Of a DNA stretch of 64,000 nucleotides, positions 55,457 to 62,640 are shown one piece after another. The stretch is taken from contig JAEZLR010000004.1 of the NCBI GenBank assembly GCA_023415205.1, positions 11,558-75,557 on the forward strand, read 5' to 3'. The position numbers were made by a program, and so were the translations under genes. The notes under the pieces are model-generated. The model made no database searches, was not told the origin of the DNA, and worked only from the letters and a program-made list of their open reading frames with translations. How positions within the stretch are numbered: position 1 is the first letter of the stretch; each line of letters begins with the position of its first letter. Source of the DNA: Bacillota bacterium (lineage in GTDB: Bacteria; Bacillota; Clostridia; DSM-8532).

Positions 55457-56284
55457 ATGGTTAAAGTGGGTTTTATCGGATATGGAAGTATGGGAAGTAT
55501 GCTAATTGAGGCCTTCATAAAATCCAAAAACATAAATCCTAGTGAGATAATTGTATCAACTAGGACAAAAGGCAAATTGGATAATTTAAAAGACCGCTGG
55601 GGAAATATTCAAATAACAAATTCTAATTTAGAAGTGCCTCAGAAAGCCAAATATGTATTTATATGCGTAAAACCACTTGAAGTCAAGGATATTCTCAGAG
55701 AAATAAAAGATTCCATTAGCTCTGATAATAATATTATTTCAATAGCAGGTCCGGTTAAAATTGCATTCATTCAGCAATTAACCGGAGCAAAGGTTACTAA
55801 ACTCACTCCTAGCTTAACATCCGAGGTAATGGAAGGAATCTCATTAGTATGCCATAGTAATACTGTTTCAAAAGAAGAATCAGACTATATAGAAACATTA
55901 CTAAATGGGATAAGTAAAGTTAAGATAATCAAAGAAGAAGATTTTGATCTTGCAGCCGAACTTACAAGCTGTATGCCAGGATTTATCTCTTCAATTATTG
56001 AAGAGATAGTTGAATCTGCTTTACGTCATACAAACACTTTAAATAAAACAGATATAGAAGAAATGGTAATACGGACTTTATTCGGAACATCTAAGGTATT
56101 TGTTGAAAAAAATATGGGCTTTAGTGAAATGCTGAACAGAGTTGCCACAAAGGGAGGAATTACAGAAGAAGGTGTAAAAGTATTTAGGAAAGGTTTACCT
56201 AATATATTTGATGAAATGTTTGAGGTTACATTAAACAAAAGGAAACTTATTACGGAAAAAACTGAACAAAGTTTTGACAATTGA
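55457..56284 (+). CDS. pyrroline-5-carboxylate reductase-like protein (ProC family)
   Basis: The 275-residue protein has the Rossmann signature VGFIGYGSMGSMLIEAFIKS at its start and YVFICVKPLEVKDIL, both typical of ProC, which reduces pyrroline-5-carboxylate to proline with NAD(P)H. C-terminal dimer motifs are recognisable but divergent (ATKGGITEEGVKVF resembles SPGGTT). The start is ATG 55457 behind GAAGGAGTG; a frame from TTG 55451 is too close to the site. It is AT-rich and lies between attC sites B and C, so it may be a mobile, divergent paralogue rather than the housekeeping proC. Confidence 0.82.
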   Translation: MVKVGFIGYGSMGSMLIEAFIKSKNINPSEIIVSTRTKGKLDNLKDRWGNIQITNSNLEVPQKAKYVFICVKPLEVKDILREIKDSISSDNNIISIAGPVKIAFIQQLTGAKVTKLTPSLTSEVMEGISLVCHSNTVSKEESDYIETLLNGISKVKIIKEEDFDLAAELTSCMPGFISSIIEEIVESALRHTNTLNKTDIEEMVIRTLFGTSKVFVEKNMGFSEMLNRVATKGGITEEGVKVFRKGLPNIFDEMFEVTLNKRKLITEKTEQSFDN

Positions 56285-56312
56285 TAATATAGAAGTGGCA
56301 TTGAGGTACTTC

Positions 56313-56463
56313 GTCTAACATGACTTTTACGCTAGCGGGGCGTACTTATGGGTATTCCTACCCACACCATCTGCTCGCCTATGCAACTTAGGCGGCAAGC
56401 GCCGCTAAAGAGAAGGGCTCCGCTGGTCCGGTTCGACGGCGTCGTAAAACCGGGACGTTATAC
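56313..56463 (+). repeat. attC-like site C
   Basis: R'' is GTCTAAC (56313-56319), a perfect RYYYAAC. R' is GTTATAC (56457-56463). Inner arms TTTTACG and CGTAAAA pair. The central module from about 56373 is close to that of site B. The sequence after the cut, TTATACGAC, is the same as the arms of the palindromes at 53676-53746. R'' is nearly complementary to the start of its cassette at site B (one mismatch in ten). Confidence 0.65.
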
Positions 56464-56522
56464 GACAGCAGGGGTAAGGACTGCAACCGAAAATATAAAG
56501 ATATTGAAGGAGGAGTAGTTGA

Positions 56523-57107
56523 TTGAAGAAAGGTACACTATTTCTTATGTTGTTATTGTTTGCTTTCTTAATATCTGGGTGTGGGAATAATGATAATACC
56601 ACAAGATTAGAAAGTAGAATTGCATCCTTAGAAAATGAAATTGCACTTTTAAAGGATACTAATTCTACTTTGATGAAGCAATATAGCTTGATCGACGATT
56701 TAAATAGTAGTAATAATACTTTAGAGGAAAAGTATAAAGAGATTGAAGCTAAGATCCCTAGCGAAGATGATCATTCTAGTGTTTCACTTGTTAGTCTTAT
56801 AGTACAAGATAATGATGCAGTTGCTTTAATCGATTTTAATAAGGATGTAGGAGAGATATCATTCCTTGTATTTAAGGGTGAAATAAAAAATCAAAGTTTA
56901 TCAATGGATTATCTGGTTGATGTGTATGATCAAGTAATTAATCCTGGTATAGGAGTTATAGGAACGGATGATGTACCGGAAAGTGTAAAGAGATATCAAA
57001 TAACCTTTCCGGCAACAGAAGAAGATGTGGTTTGTATTTTTGCTTTTGAAAAATCAACAGATAGATTTTGGAGATTTGATAGGGTGCTCAAAGTTTCAGA
57101 TATTTAG
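56523..57107 (+). CDS. cassette-encoded lipoprotein with coiled coil
   Basis: This 194-residue protein begins at TTG 56523 behind GAAGGAGGAG. It has a lipoprotein signal (KKGTLFLMLLLFAFLISGCG, lipobox LISGC), so it is likely anchored on the outer face of the membrane. Residues about 28-80 (LESRIASLENEIALLKDTNS) have clear heptads and should form a coiled coil. The C-terminal domain, beginning near SVSLVSLIVQDND, is unrecognised. An imperfect palindrome (57106-57170) follows. Confidence 0.7.
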   Translation: MKKGTLFLMLLLFAFLISGCGNNDNTTRLESRIASLENEIALLKDTNSTLMKQYSLIDDLNSSNNTLEEKYKEIEAKIPSEDDHSSVSLVSLIVQDNDAVALIDFNKDVGEISFLVFKGEIKNQSLSMDYLVDVYDQVINPGIGVIGTDDVPESVKRYQITFPATEEDVVCIFAFEKSTDRFWRFDRVLKVSDI

Positions 57108-57170
57108 CACTGTAGTGTAATGGCCTCGTAGGAACCCCTGCCATCGGATAACAATGCTTTTACGTAGTGC
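57106..57170 (+). repeat. imperfect palindrome in cassette spacer
   Basis: AGCACT (57106-57111 region) and AGTGCT (about 57164-57169) form outer arms, and ATGGC/GCCAT pairs inside. It occupies the gap between two cassette genes, where an attC site would be expected, but lacks AAC/GTT boxes. It could be a decayed site. Confidence 0.35.
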
Positions 57171-57214
57171 TGATTTTAGAAAATAGTAAGTTGCTGAGGG
57201 GTGGAGAAAAAAGT

Positions 57215-57670
57215 ATGAAAATTGAATTTGAATCTGTTGGAGAGGTTCGAAATAATATTGAAACTAAAAAGGATACTAATTGGGGAAATGATGTTTCCAG
57301 AATTATTATAGACGAGAAATATAAGAATGGATTGATAGGGCTATCTGAGTTTTCACATTTAATTGTTATTTATTATCTGGATAAAGCTGACTTTGTTGTT
57401 GAAAAACACATTTTAAGAAAACCTCAAGGCCGTGAAGATATGCCTATGGTAGGAATATTTGCTCAAAGGGCAAAAGATCGGCCTAATGCAATCGGCATAA
57501 CATCCGTTGAAATAATTGACATAAGCCAAAATACTATTACTGTCAAAGGATTAGATGCTATTGATGGAACGCCAGTATTAGATATAAAGCCTTATTATCC
57601 TATGTATGATTGTAAAAATAATGCTGTTGTGCCAGACTGGGTTATTCGCTTGATGGAACATTATTTTTAA
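57215..57670 (+). CDS. TrmO/YaeB-like tRNA methyltransferase homologue
   Basis: The 151-residue protein matches the TrmO (YaeB/TsaA) family, which N6-methylates t6A37 in tRNA-Thr using SAM. Signs are FESVGEVRN at the start, IVIYYLDKAD, and GIFAQRAKDRPNAIGITSVE (family motif RPNPIG, with Ala here), then DIKPYYPMYD. The true start is ATG 57215 with GTGGAG upstream; a frame from 57167 has no site. It lacks the C-terminal domain of longer homologues. As a cassette gene it may have a narrowed or altered role. Confidence 0.82.
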   Translation: MKIEFESVGEVRNNIETKKDTNWGNDVSRIIIDEKYKNGLIGLSEFSHLIVIYYLDKADFVVEKHILRKPQGREDMPMVGIFAQRAKDRPNAIGITSVEIIDISQNTITVKGLDAIDGTPVLDIKPYYPMYDCKNNAVVPDWVIRLMEHYF

Positions 57671-57740
57671 TTTACACCATCTCTGTGACAGACCCTGATT
57701 ACTGCGTTTTGAAATTCACTGCACAAGAGGGACGTTATTA
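57671..57740 (+). repeat. decayed attC-like site with R' box only
   Basis: GGGACGTTATTA (R' GTTATTA at 57734-57740) resembles the ends of sites B, C and D (CGGAACGTTA, CGGGACGTTA, CGGAACGTTA). No matching R'' was found before it. Confidence 0.3.
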
Positions 57741-57823
57741 TTGTGACTTACATACAGAAAGCTTTGTAATACAATAAATTAGCTAAATCGCCCAAAATGG
57801 CTTATTTAATGAAAGGAAAAATA

Positions 57824-58540
57824 ATGCTTAAAACTAATTTAACTATCGAGGGCATTCCATCCATTTTATGGGGAGAGCCATCAGATAAACTATTTATCGC
57901 TATTCATGGTAATATGTCTTACAAAGAGGATGACGTTATAGTCATTTTTGCGGAAGAAGCCGTCAAAAAAGGATATCAGGTGCTCAGTTTTGATTTACCT
58001 GAACACGGAGACCGAAAGGGTAATGGCTATAAATGTGATGTTCAAAACTGTGTTAGTGACCTTACGGCTATTATTATGTATGGACAAACTATTTCAAATA
58101 ATATAAGCTTATTTGCTTGCAGCATGGGTGCATATTTCAGTTTACTTGCCTACAGAGATTTATCACTTAATCAATGTCTATTTTTATCTCCGGTATTAAA
58201 TATGGAACTCATTATAAACAATATGATGTCAATCTTTAAAGTAAGTAAGGAAAGGCTTAAAACAGAAAAAGAAATTGAGACGCCGATAGGGCAGACTCTT
58301 TATTGGGATTATTTCTGCTATGTGAAATCACATCCGATTGAAGCTTGGGACAAACCTACTATGATTCTCTATGGTTCAGATGACAATCTAACTGATACTC
58401 ATGTTGTTTCTGAGTTTGTAAAACGCCACAATTGTATGCTCAATGTACTTGATCATGGAGAGCATTATTTCCATACTGAAGAACAACTGCTCTATTTTAG
58501 ACAGTGGTTGAGAGACAGTATCCGTGTAGAAGTAATATAA
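57824..58540 (+). CDS. alpha/beta-hydrolase-like protein
   Basis: This protein of about 238 residues has the nucleophile elbow FACSMGAYFSL (GxSxG-like with Cys before Ser), a likely oxyanion segment IAIHGNMSYKEDD, the acid residue in YGSDDNLTD and the His in DHGEHYFHTEEQ. That order fits an alpha/beta hydrolase. The start at ATG 57824 is favoured by AAAGGA six bases before it; longer starts exist at 57797. The substrate is unknown. It is AT-rich and lies within the cassette array. Confidence 0.75.
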   Translation: MLKTNLTIEGIPSILWGEPSDKLFIAIHGNMSYKEDDVIVIFAEEAVKKGYQVLSFDLPEHGDRKGNGYKCDVQNCVSDLTAIIMYGQTISNNISLFACSMGAYFSLLAYRDLSLNQCLFLSPVLNMELIINNMMSIFKVSKERLKTEKEIETPIGQTLYWDYFCYVKSHPIEAWDKPTMILYGSDDNLTDTHVVSEFVKRHNCMLNVLDHGEHYFHTEEQLLYFRQWLRDSIRVEVI

Positions 58541-58553
58541 TATTAAATAGATT

Positions 58554-59045
58554 ATGAATGAGGCGGAAGTCATGGCTTACTTAGAATTGTCACAAGAGCA
58601 CTGCGGAAAAATAAAAATGATGATTTTTGTTGAAGGTACTATTTTTAAGCCAAAATCAATTTTTAGCCTTTATAATCATAGAACCTATATTCCAATAGGA
58701 AAAAGCGCTGATATAATAAAAGCCTGGCATGAGGAAGGTGTTGAAATTGTTTATTGCACCTCCAGAAAAAAGGAGAAACAAGTTAAGGAAATAGCAGACT
58801 TACTTAAGAAATATCACTTTTTTGGAACAAAGCTCTATTATAGAGAAGAGAAACAAAAATATAAAGATATAGTCCAAACCGTTATGCCGGATTTTTTGGT
58901 AGAGGATGATTGTAAAAGCATTGGCGGTAGCTGGCAAATGTGTATTACGTATGTGGAGCCTTCAATCAAGAGTAGAATTAAATCAATTGTTATTAAAGAA
59001 TTTAAGGGGATAGATCATTTACCCAAACAAGTCTCAAGGTTGTAG
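58554..59045 (+). CDS. HAD-like protein with altered first motif
   Basis: The 163-residue protein has a HAD-like layout: motif I region MMIFVEGTIFKP, motif II-like VYCTSRKKEKQV and motif IV-like FLVEDDCKSIGG. The motif I nucleophile Asp of DxDGT is absent (FVEGT), so the usual phosphotransfer is unlikely. It follows the hydrolase gene by 13 bases and may be co-transcribed with it. A non-enzymatic or different role is possible; the family match is by eye. Confidence 0.6.
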   Translation: MNEAEVMAYLELSQEHCGKIKMMIFVEGTIFKPKSIFSLYNHRTYIPIGKSADIIKAWHEEGVEIVYCTSRKKEKQVKEIADLLKKYHFFGTKLYYREEKQKYKDIVQTVMPDFLVEDDCKSIGGSWQMCITYVEPSIKSRIKSIVIKEFKGIDHLPKQVSRL

Positions 59046-59108
59046 CCGGTATATGGGATTACCCCTTTATGGCTTCCTCATTAAGGTGTATAATGTTCTC
59101 AGACATTT

Positions 59109-59168
59109 GGACATCCTCCTTGGCGTAATCTGGTTTTTCAGCAATTCTAATTACACCTGAGGATGTCC
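59109..59168 (+). repeat. 60-base inverted repeat in cassette spacer
   Basis: GGACATCCTC (59109-59118) pairs perfectly with GAGGATGTCC (59159-59168), and GTAAT with ATTAC inside. A short T-rich stretch follows. It may be an insertion-sequence end, a lost attC site or a terminator. Confidence 0.5.
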
Positions 59169-59265
59169 TTTTGCAATTTTGCACAATATATTGTACTTTA
59201 TCTAGACATATTAGTTTTAGAGTGGGAAGTAAAGTATATTGATATAATTGGAGGAGTAACTTGTT

Positions 59266-59598
59266 GTGAAGAAATTGTGTTTGTGGTTGGAAATCATTGC
59301 ATTAATGACTTTATTTGCGGCTTGTTCTACTAAAGAGTATGATAACTTTCAACAACTTAATAACGGCACGGGTTTACAGCGAGGTAAAATAACTTATTCA
59401 TTTTATAGTGCATTACCAAGTGATTCGATTAGAGGTAAGCAAATAGGAATAGTTGATGGTGATAAAAAACATAAAGTGTTTGAGATGGAAGGCTTTTCAC
59501 CAGATGAATGGGTTATTGAATACTACGATGTAATAATGTCGGTTTATAGTGTATATAAAGCAGATACAGTAACCGAAATTCCTATCCAATTAAAATAA
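59266..59598 (+). CDS. small cassette-encoded lipoprotein
   Basis: The 110-residue protein starts at GTG 59266 behind GGAGGAG. Its signal peptide ends in the lipobox LFAACS, so it should be lipid-anchored outside the cell. The rest (YDNFQQLNNGTGLQRGKITY) is a small globular domain that was not recognised. The stop at 59598 directly precedes the candidate R'' of attC site D. Confidence 0.65.
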   Translation: MKKLCLWLEIIALMTLFAACSTKEYDNFQQLNNGTGLQRGKITYSFYSALPSDSIRGKQIGIVDGDKKHKVFEMEGFSPDEWVIEYYDVIMSVYSVYKADTVTEIPIQLK

Positions 59599-59730
59599 TA
59601 TAACCATACATTCTGAACCAAATGTGTAGTGGTCTAAATGCATATTAATGCAACCTAAGCGGCAAGCGCCGCTAAAGGGAAGGGCTCTGCTGGTCCGATT
59701 CATCAGCGTCATGATACCGGAACGTTACAT
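59598..59730 (+). repeat. attC-like site D (degenerate)
   Basis: The central module (from about 59650) is clearly similar to sites B and C: CAACCTAAGCGGCAAGCGCC and CTCTGCTGGTCCGATTCATC. R' is GTTACAT (59724-59730). A weak R'' candidate, ATATAAC, is at 59598-59604; it matches the complement of R' at 6 of 7 bases. The 257-base gap before the next gene holds this site. Confidence 0.5.
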
Positions 59731-59855
59731 GACATACCATGCAGAATGAGTCCTCCATGGCGCGACAAGTGAAACATAGGTTTTGAAAATATTAATGGTT
59801 TGATATAGTGAGATATAATAAGATAATCAATATTTAGTAGAGGGAATGGAAAAAA

Positions 59856-60347
59856 ATGAGTAAGTATGAAGAAGGGTTAAAATTAATCGAAGAAAAGTTC
59901 GGCAATGGCAAAGACAATATTATTGCCCTTGCAACAATTGCCCGGGAGCCGGGCGCTAACGGAAAGCCCCGCCCGATTGTTCGTGAGGTGGACGCCTACT
60001 ATGAAGACGGTGTGTTCTATGTTACATCTTATGGGAAATCAAATAAAATGCTACAAATCTCAGATAATTCGGAGGTTTCGATTGCAGTTTGTTCCGAGTG
60101 GTTTACAGCTAATGGAATAGGTGAAAATCTCGGCTGGGTGCTTGATCCGAAAAATGTTGAAATTAGAACAAAGCTTCGCACGGCTTTTGCCCAATGGTAT
60201 GACATTGCAAATAATGAAAAGGACGAAGGTTGTTGCATTCTAGCAATCCGTCTCACGAGGGGAACGCTAAACATAAACCATTGGGAGAAATTATATCACT
60301 TAGATTTTGTGAACAAGACGACTATGGAGAATGGGGGCATTTTTTAA
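59856..60347 (+). CDS. pyridoxamine 5'-phosphate oxidase-like flavoprotein
   Basis: The 163-residue protein matches the PNPOx-like FMN-binding split-barrel family: the start has IIALATIAREPGANGKPRPI, then VREVDAYYEDGVFYVTSYGK and MLQISDNSEVSIAV. It probably binds FMN or F420-like cofactor and reduces or detoxifies a small molecule; activity is not shown. Base composition inside it (about 59920-60000) is richer in G and C than its neighbours, suggesting a different source. It is oriented with the other cassettes. Confidence 0.78.
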   Translation: MSKYEEGLKLIEEKFGNGKDNIIALATIAREPGANGKPRPIVREVDAYYEDGVFYVTSYGKSNKMLQISDNSEVSIAVCSEWFTANGIGENLGWVLDPKNVEIRTKLRTAFAQWYDIANNEKDEGCCILAIRLTRGTLNINHWEKLYHLDFVNKTTMENGGIF

Positions 60348-60361
60348 GCAGTCAAAGCCTC

Positions 60362-60386
60362 TGAAACTGCTTTCACAGCAGTTTCA
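60362..60386 (+). terminator. hairpin after the PNPOx-like gene
   Basis: TGAAACTGCT pairs perfectly with AGCAGTTTCA over a 5-base loop, followed by AACTTATGTTTT. It is likely a terminator and fills the gap where an attC site could have been. Confidence 0.55.
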
Positions 60387-60489
60387 AACTTATGTTTTAC
60401 AATGTGTTGTACATTTTTCGCATCTGTGTTTTTTCACTTTATCTATATAGAATTCCCTTTAGCTACAAAAATGTGAGAGGAATGTTATT

Positions 60490-60978
60490 GTGGGACTTGA
60501 AATCAGAGCCATTCGTGATATTAATGAAATGACTGAAAGTGCTTCAATCATACGGAAAGCTTTTGAGACAGTGGCCAATGAGTTTAATATTAAGGAAGAA
60601 GATGTCCCTAGCAACCCTGCATTTTTAACGGTTGAAAGCCTAATTAAGTCATATAAAAAGGGTATAGAATTGTTTGGGGTGTTTGAAAACGAGGAGCAGG
60701 TTGGGTTTGTTGCAGTAGAAAAAGCAGATAATAACATATTCTATATGGAAAAATTAGCGGTGTTGCCTGCACATAGGCATAAAGGTTTTGGCAAAAGAAT
60801 AATGGATTTTGTAATGAAATATGTAAAAGAGAAGGGTGGAAGTACAGTTTCAATTGGTTTAATCAATGAGAATAAGGTTTTAAAGGAATGGTACAGAAAC
60901 TATGGTTTTTTAGAAACTGGTCTTAGAATATTTGAGCATTTGCCTTTTGAAGTATGTATTATGCAAATAAATATATAA
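60490..60978 (+). CDS. GNAT-family acetyltransferase
   Basis: The 162-residue protein has the GNAT fold: the acetyl-CoA loop RHKGFGKRIMDF, the preceding beta strand FYMEKLAVLPAHR, and the end WYRNYGFLETG. It would transfer an acetyl group to a small molecule or protein N-terminus. Starts at GTG 60490 behind GAGAGGA. GNAT genes are among the commonest cargo of integron cassettes, which fits the context. The substrate is unknown. Confidence 0.88.
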   Translation: MGLEIRAIRDINEMTESASIIRKAFETVANEFNIKEEDVPSNPAFLTVESLIKSYKKGIELFGVFENEEQVGFVAVEKADNNIFYMEKLAVLPAHRHKGFGKRIMDFVMKYVKEKGGSTVSIGLINENKVLKEWYRNYGFLETGLRIFEHLPFEVCIMQINI

Positions 60979-60984
60979 AAACTA

Positions 60985-61055
60985 CTATTTATGGGTGCGC
61001 TAAACCACAGGCCCGTGGGTCCGTGGGCTTCGTGAAATCGGAACCAAATTGCCAT
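60985..61055 (+). repeat. decayed attC-like site E
   Basis: The segment GGTCCGTGGGCTTCGTGAAA and the following CGGAAC match the 3' part of site B, but the R' box is lost (CAAATTG). It marks a former cassette border between the GNAT and TIGR04076-like genes. Confidence 0.4.
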
Positions 61056-61160
61056 AGCGTTCTACGGTGGGGTTGGGAGTTTAATTATGCATGGAAAAGA
61101 TTATTATTCCTTGACTCATATTTTAAGGGTGTAATCTTCTTTGGAAAGGTAAGTAGTTGA

Positions 61161-61436
61161 GTGAAAAGGTTTGAAATCGAAGTAGAAAAGGTTAATGGAC
61201 ATTGTTCGTGTGGATATAAGGTTGGAGATAAATTTTATGCCGATGGACTCAATACTCCAAATTGTAGTTTTTGTGGTGGCGCCTATATGATTATATTTCC
61301 TATGCAGACAGCCTTACATTGTGGAGCTCAGTTTAGTTTCGAAGAAAATCCATTAAGCAAATCAAAGCTGGCATGTCCAGATAATGGGTATGTAGTCTTT
61401 AAGATTACTTTACTACCTCATGCTACAAAAGAATAA
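61161..61436 (+). CDS. TIGR04076-like small cysteine-containing protein
   Basis: The 91-residue protein has the pattern of the TIGR04076 family: FEIEVEKVNGHCSCGYKVGD, then FYADGLNTPNCSFCGGAYMI, and an end like CPDNGYVVFKI. Conserved Cys pairs suggest metal or disulfide binding. It begins at GTG 61161. Function of the family is unknown. It is a typical small cassette cargo. Confidence 0.65.
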   Translation: MKRFEIEVEKVNGHCSCGYKVGDKFYADGLNTPNCSFCGGAYMIIFPMQTALHCGAQFSFEENPLSKSKLACPDNGYVVFKITLLPHATKE

Positions 61437-61554
61437 GTATGGAGTTGAGGTCTCACTAGCATAATGGTTAAATAAATAATCTCCTGGATTTTCAGACTAT
61501 ATATTCAAGTTATGCGTAATTATACTTGAAAAGGAAAAGGGAGGTTTTACCATT

Positions 61555-61941
61555 ATGAAAAAAACCATTATTATTTTAGTTATTACATTGTTAATAGTGG
61601 CTTTAGGAGTATATCTATTTTTCATATTACCCAATTCAAGGAAACTGGATGCCGTAAGAAACATGCCTATTGAAAATGTAAATTTAGAAAATATAGATGA
61701 CGGAGCATATATGGGTGATTATAGTTATGGTTCATACACTTATGTCGTTGAGGTGTTTGTAAAGGATCATAAGATCGAGAAAATTGATGTTGTTGCCAAT
61801 CGTGATACATCCCATGCACAAAAAGCAGAAGCTGTCATTCAATCAGTACTTAAGGAGCAATCTATAGATGTTGATGTAATATCAGGTGCAACTACCACAA
61901 GTAAAGCACTACTTAAGGCAATGGAAAATGCATTAAAATAA
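61555..61941 (+). CDS. membrane-anchored FMN-binding domain protein
   Basis: The 128-residue protein has one N-terminal membrane helix (TIIILVITLLIVALGVYLFF) and a C-terminal FMN-binding domain with VDVISGATTTSKALLKAMEN. The SGAT-x-TS motif is where NqrC/RnfG-type proteins covalently bind FMN at Thr through ApbE. It could carry electrons on the outer face of the membrane. The gene has a GGGAGG ribosome site and lies near the end of the array. Confidence 0.82.
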   Translation: MKKTIIILVITLLIVALGVYLFFILPNSRKLDAVRNMPIENVNLENIDDGAYMGDYSYGSYTYVVEVFVKDHKIEKIDVVANRDTSHAQKAEAVIQSVLKEQSIDVDVISGATTTSKALLKAMENALK

Positions 61942-61961
61942 GGTTAGTTTAATAGAGTGAT

Positions 61962-62010
61962 CCAGGCGTCAAAGCCGCTAATGGAAAGAGCTCCGTCTAA
62001 CCCATTCCGG
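61962..62010 (+). repeat. decayed attC-like site F
   Basis: AGGCGTCAAAGCCGCTAATG and GAGCTCCG match the middle of site B. The outer boxes are not preserved. It separates the FMN-binding and last lipoprotein genes. Confidence 0.35.
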
Positions 62011-62092
62011 GCTCTTCACAATAACAAGATCAAGGCCTATGCTTCATTAGATGAGGCTGAATCATACGAAAAAAGTGAAGAGGTGTATTATT

Positions 62093-62503
62093 TTGAAAAT
62101 AGGAAAACTAACATTTGCTATGCTGCTTATAGTAGTGATTGCAGGGTGCTCTACGGCTACCCCTCTAAAGGCAGATATGTTTTATGGCGAAACAACCAAG
62201 TGGATTGTTATTGCATACCCCAACAACAGGTTTTCCTTTGCTTACAAAGGGAAAATTGATGACCTCAAAACGGAAGAGACATCAAGTATTAATTTTTCTT
62301 ATGGTTCATCATTAGGTACAGTATCAGATGTTCAGTTTGTAACCGATTCCAGCTTTTTTACTCAGGAATTTAAAGTTGATTATATTTCAAATCTAGTAGT
62401 AGGAGCTAACTTTAACAAGGACAAATATATAAATGTAAAAATTAGTTACGGTGAAACAATAGATTCCATTGATTTATCAGCATATATCCAGAATCCTAGG
62501 TAA
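62093..62503 (+). CDS. last cassette gene, small lipoprotein
   Basis: The 136-residue protein starts best at TTG 62093, with GAGGTG seven bases before it; a longer frame from 62051 lacks a site. The signal peptide ends in lipobox VIAGCS. The mature domain is unrecognised, with a Tyr- and Ser-rich beta-type pattern (SINFSYGSSLGTVSDVQF). It closes the run of accessory genes; the IS256-family element begins about 140 bases later. Confidence 0.65.
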   Translation: MKIGKLTFAMLLIVVIAGCSTATPLKADMFYGETTKWIVIAYPNNRFSFAYKGKIDDLKTEETSSINFSYGSSLGTVSDVQFVTDSSFFTQEFKVDYISNLVVGANFNKDKYINVKISYGETIDSIDLSAYIQNPR

Positions 62504-62640
62504 TTTGATTTGAAATCATCTACCTTTTAAAAATGGGAAAAACTTTTCTATTAATGGTTGCTTGATGATATTCATTAAATTTATTCTTTTATAGAGAATG
62601 ATAAATATCTATGATAATATAAATCGGTAAGTTATTCCTG

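Larger units (their letters stand above)
53560..62520 (+). mobile_element. candidate integron-like gene-cassette array without integrase (CALIN)
   Basis: Thirteen mostly small genes, all on the + strand and visibly AT-richer than the flanks, are separated by long imperfect palindromes. Outer boxes match RYYYAAC and GTTRRRY at the clearest sites, and the central parts of three sites share about 90 similar bases. The exact complementarity between one cassette start (54631) and the R'' box at its end (55224-55233) fits integron logic. The array lies between the kdgK terminator and an IS256-family element. No tyrosine recombinase is present in the window. Integrons are well known in Proteobacteria but rare in Firmicutes; the alternative is a different palindromic-repeat cassette system. 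Confidence 0.6.

Noticed and set aside
60954..61160. 68-residue frame between the GNAT and TIGR04076-like genes
   Set aside because: It runs through decayed site E and overlaps the GNAT gene end; no site or family match.
61957..62259. 100-residue frame over the start of the last lipoprotein
   Set aside because: It crosses decayed site F in another frame; the lipoprotein frame has a signal peptide and a ribosome site.
53560..62520. CRISPR array
   Set aside because: The repeats are long, few, divergent and separated by genes, not short spacers; no cas genes are present.
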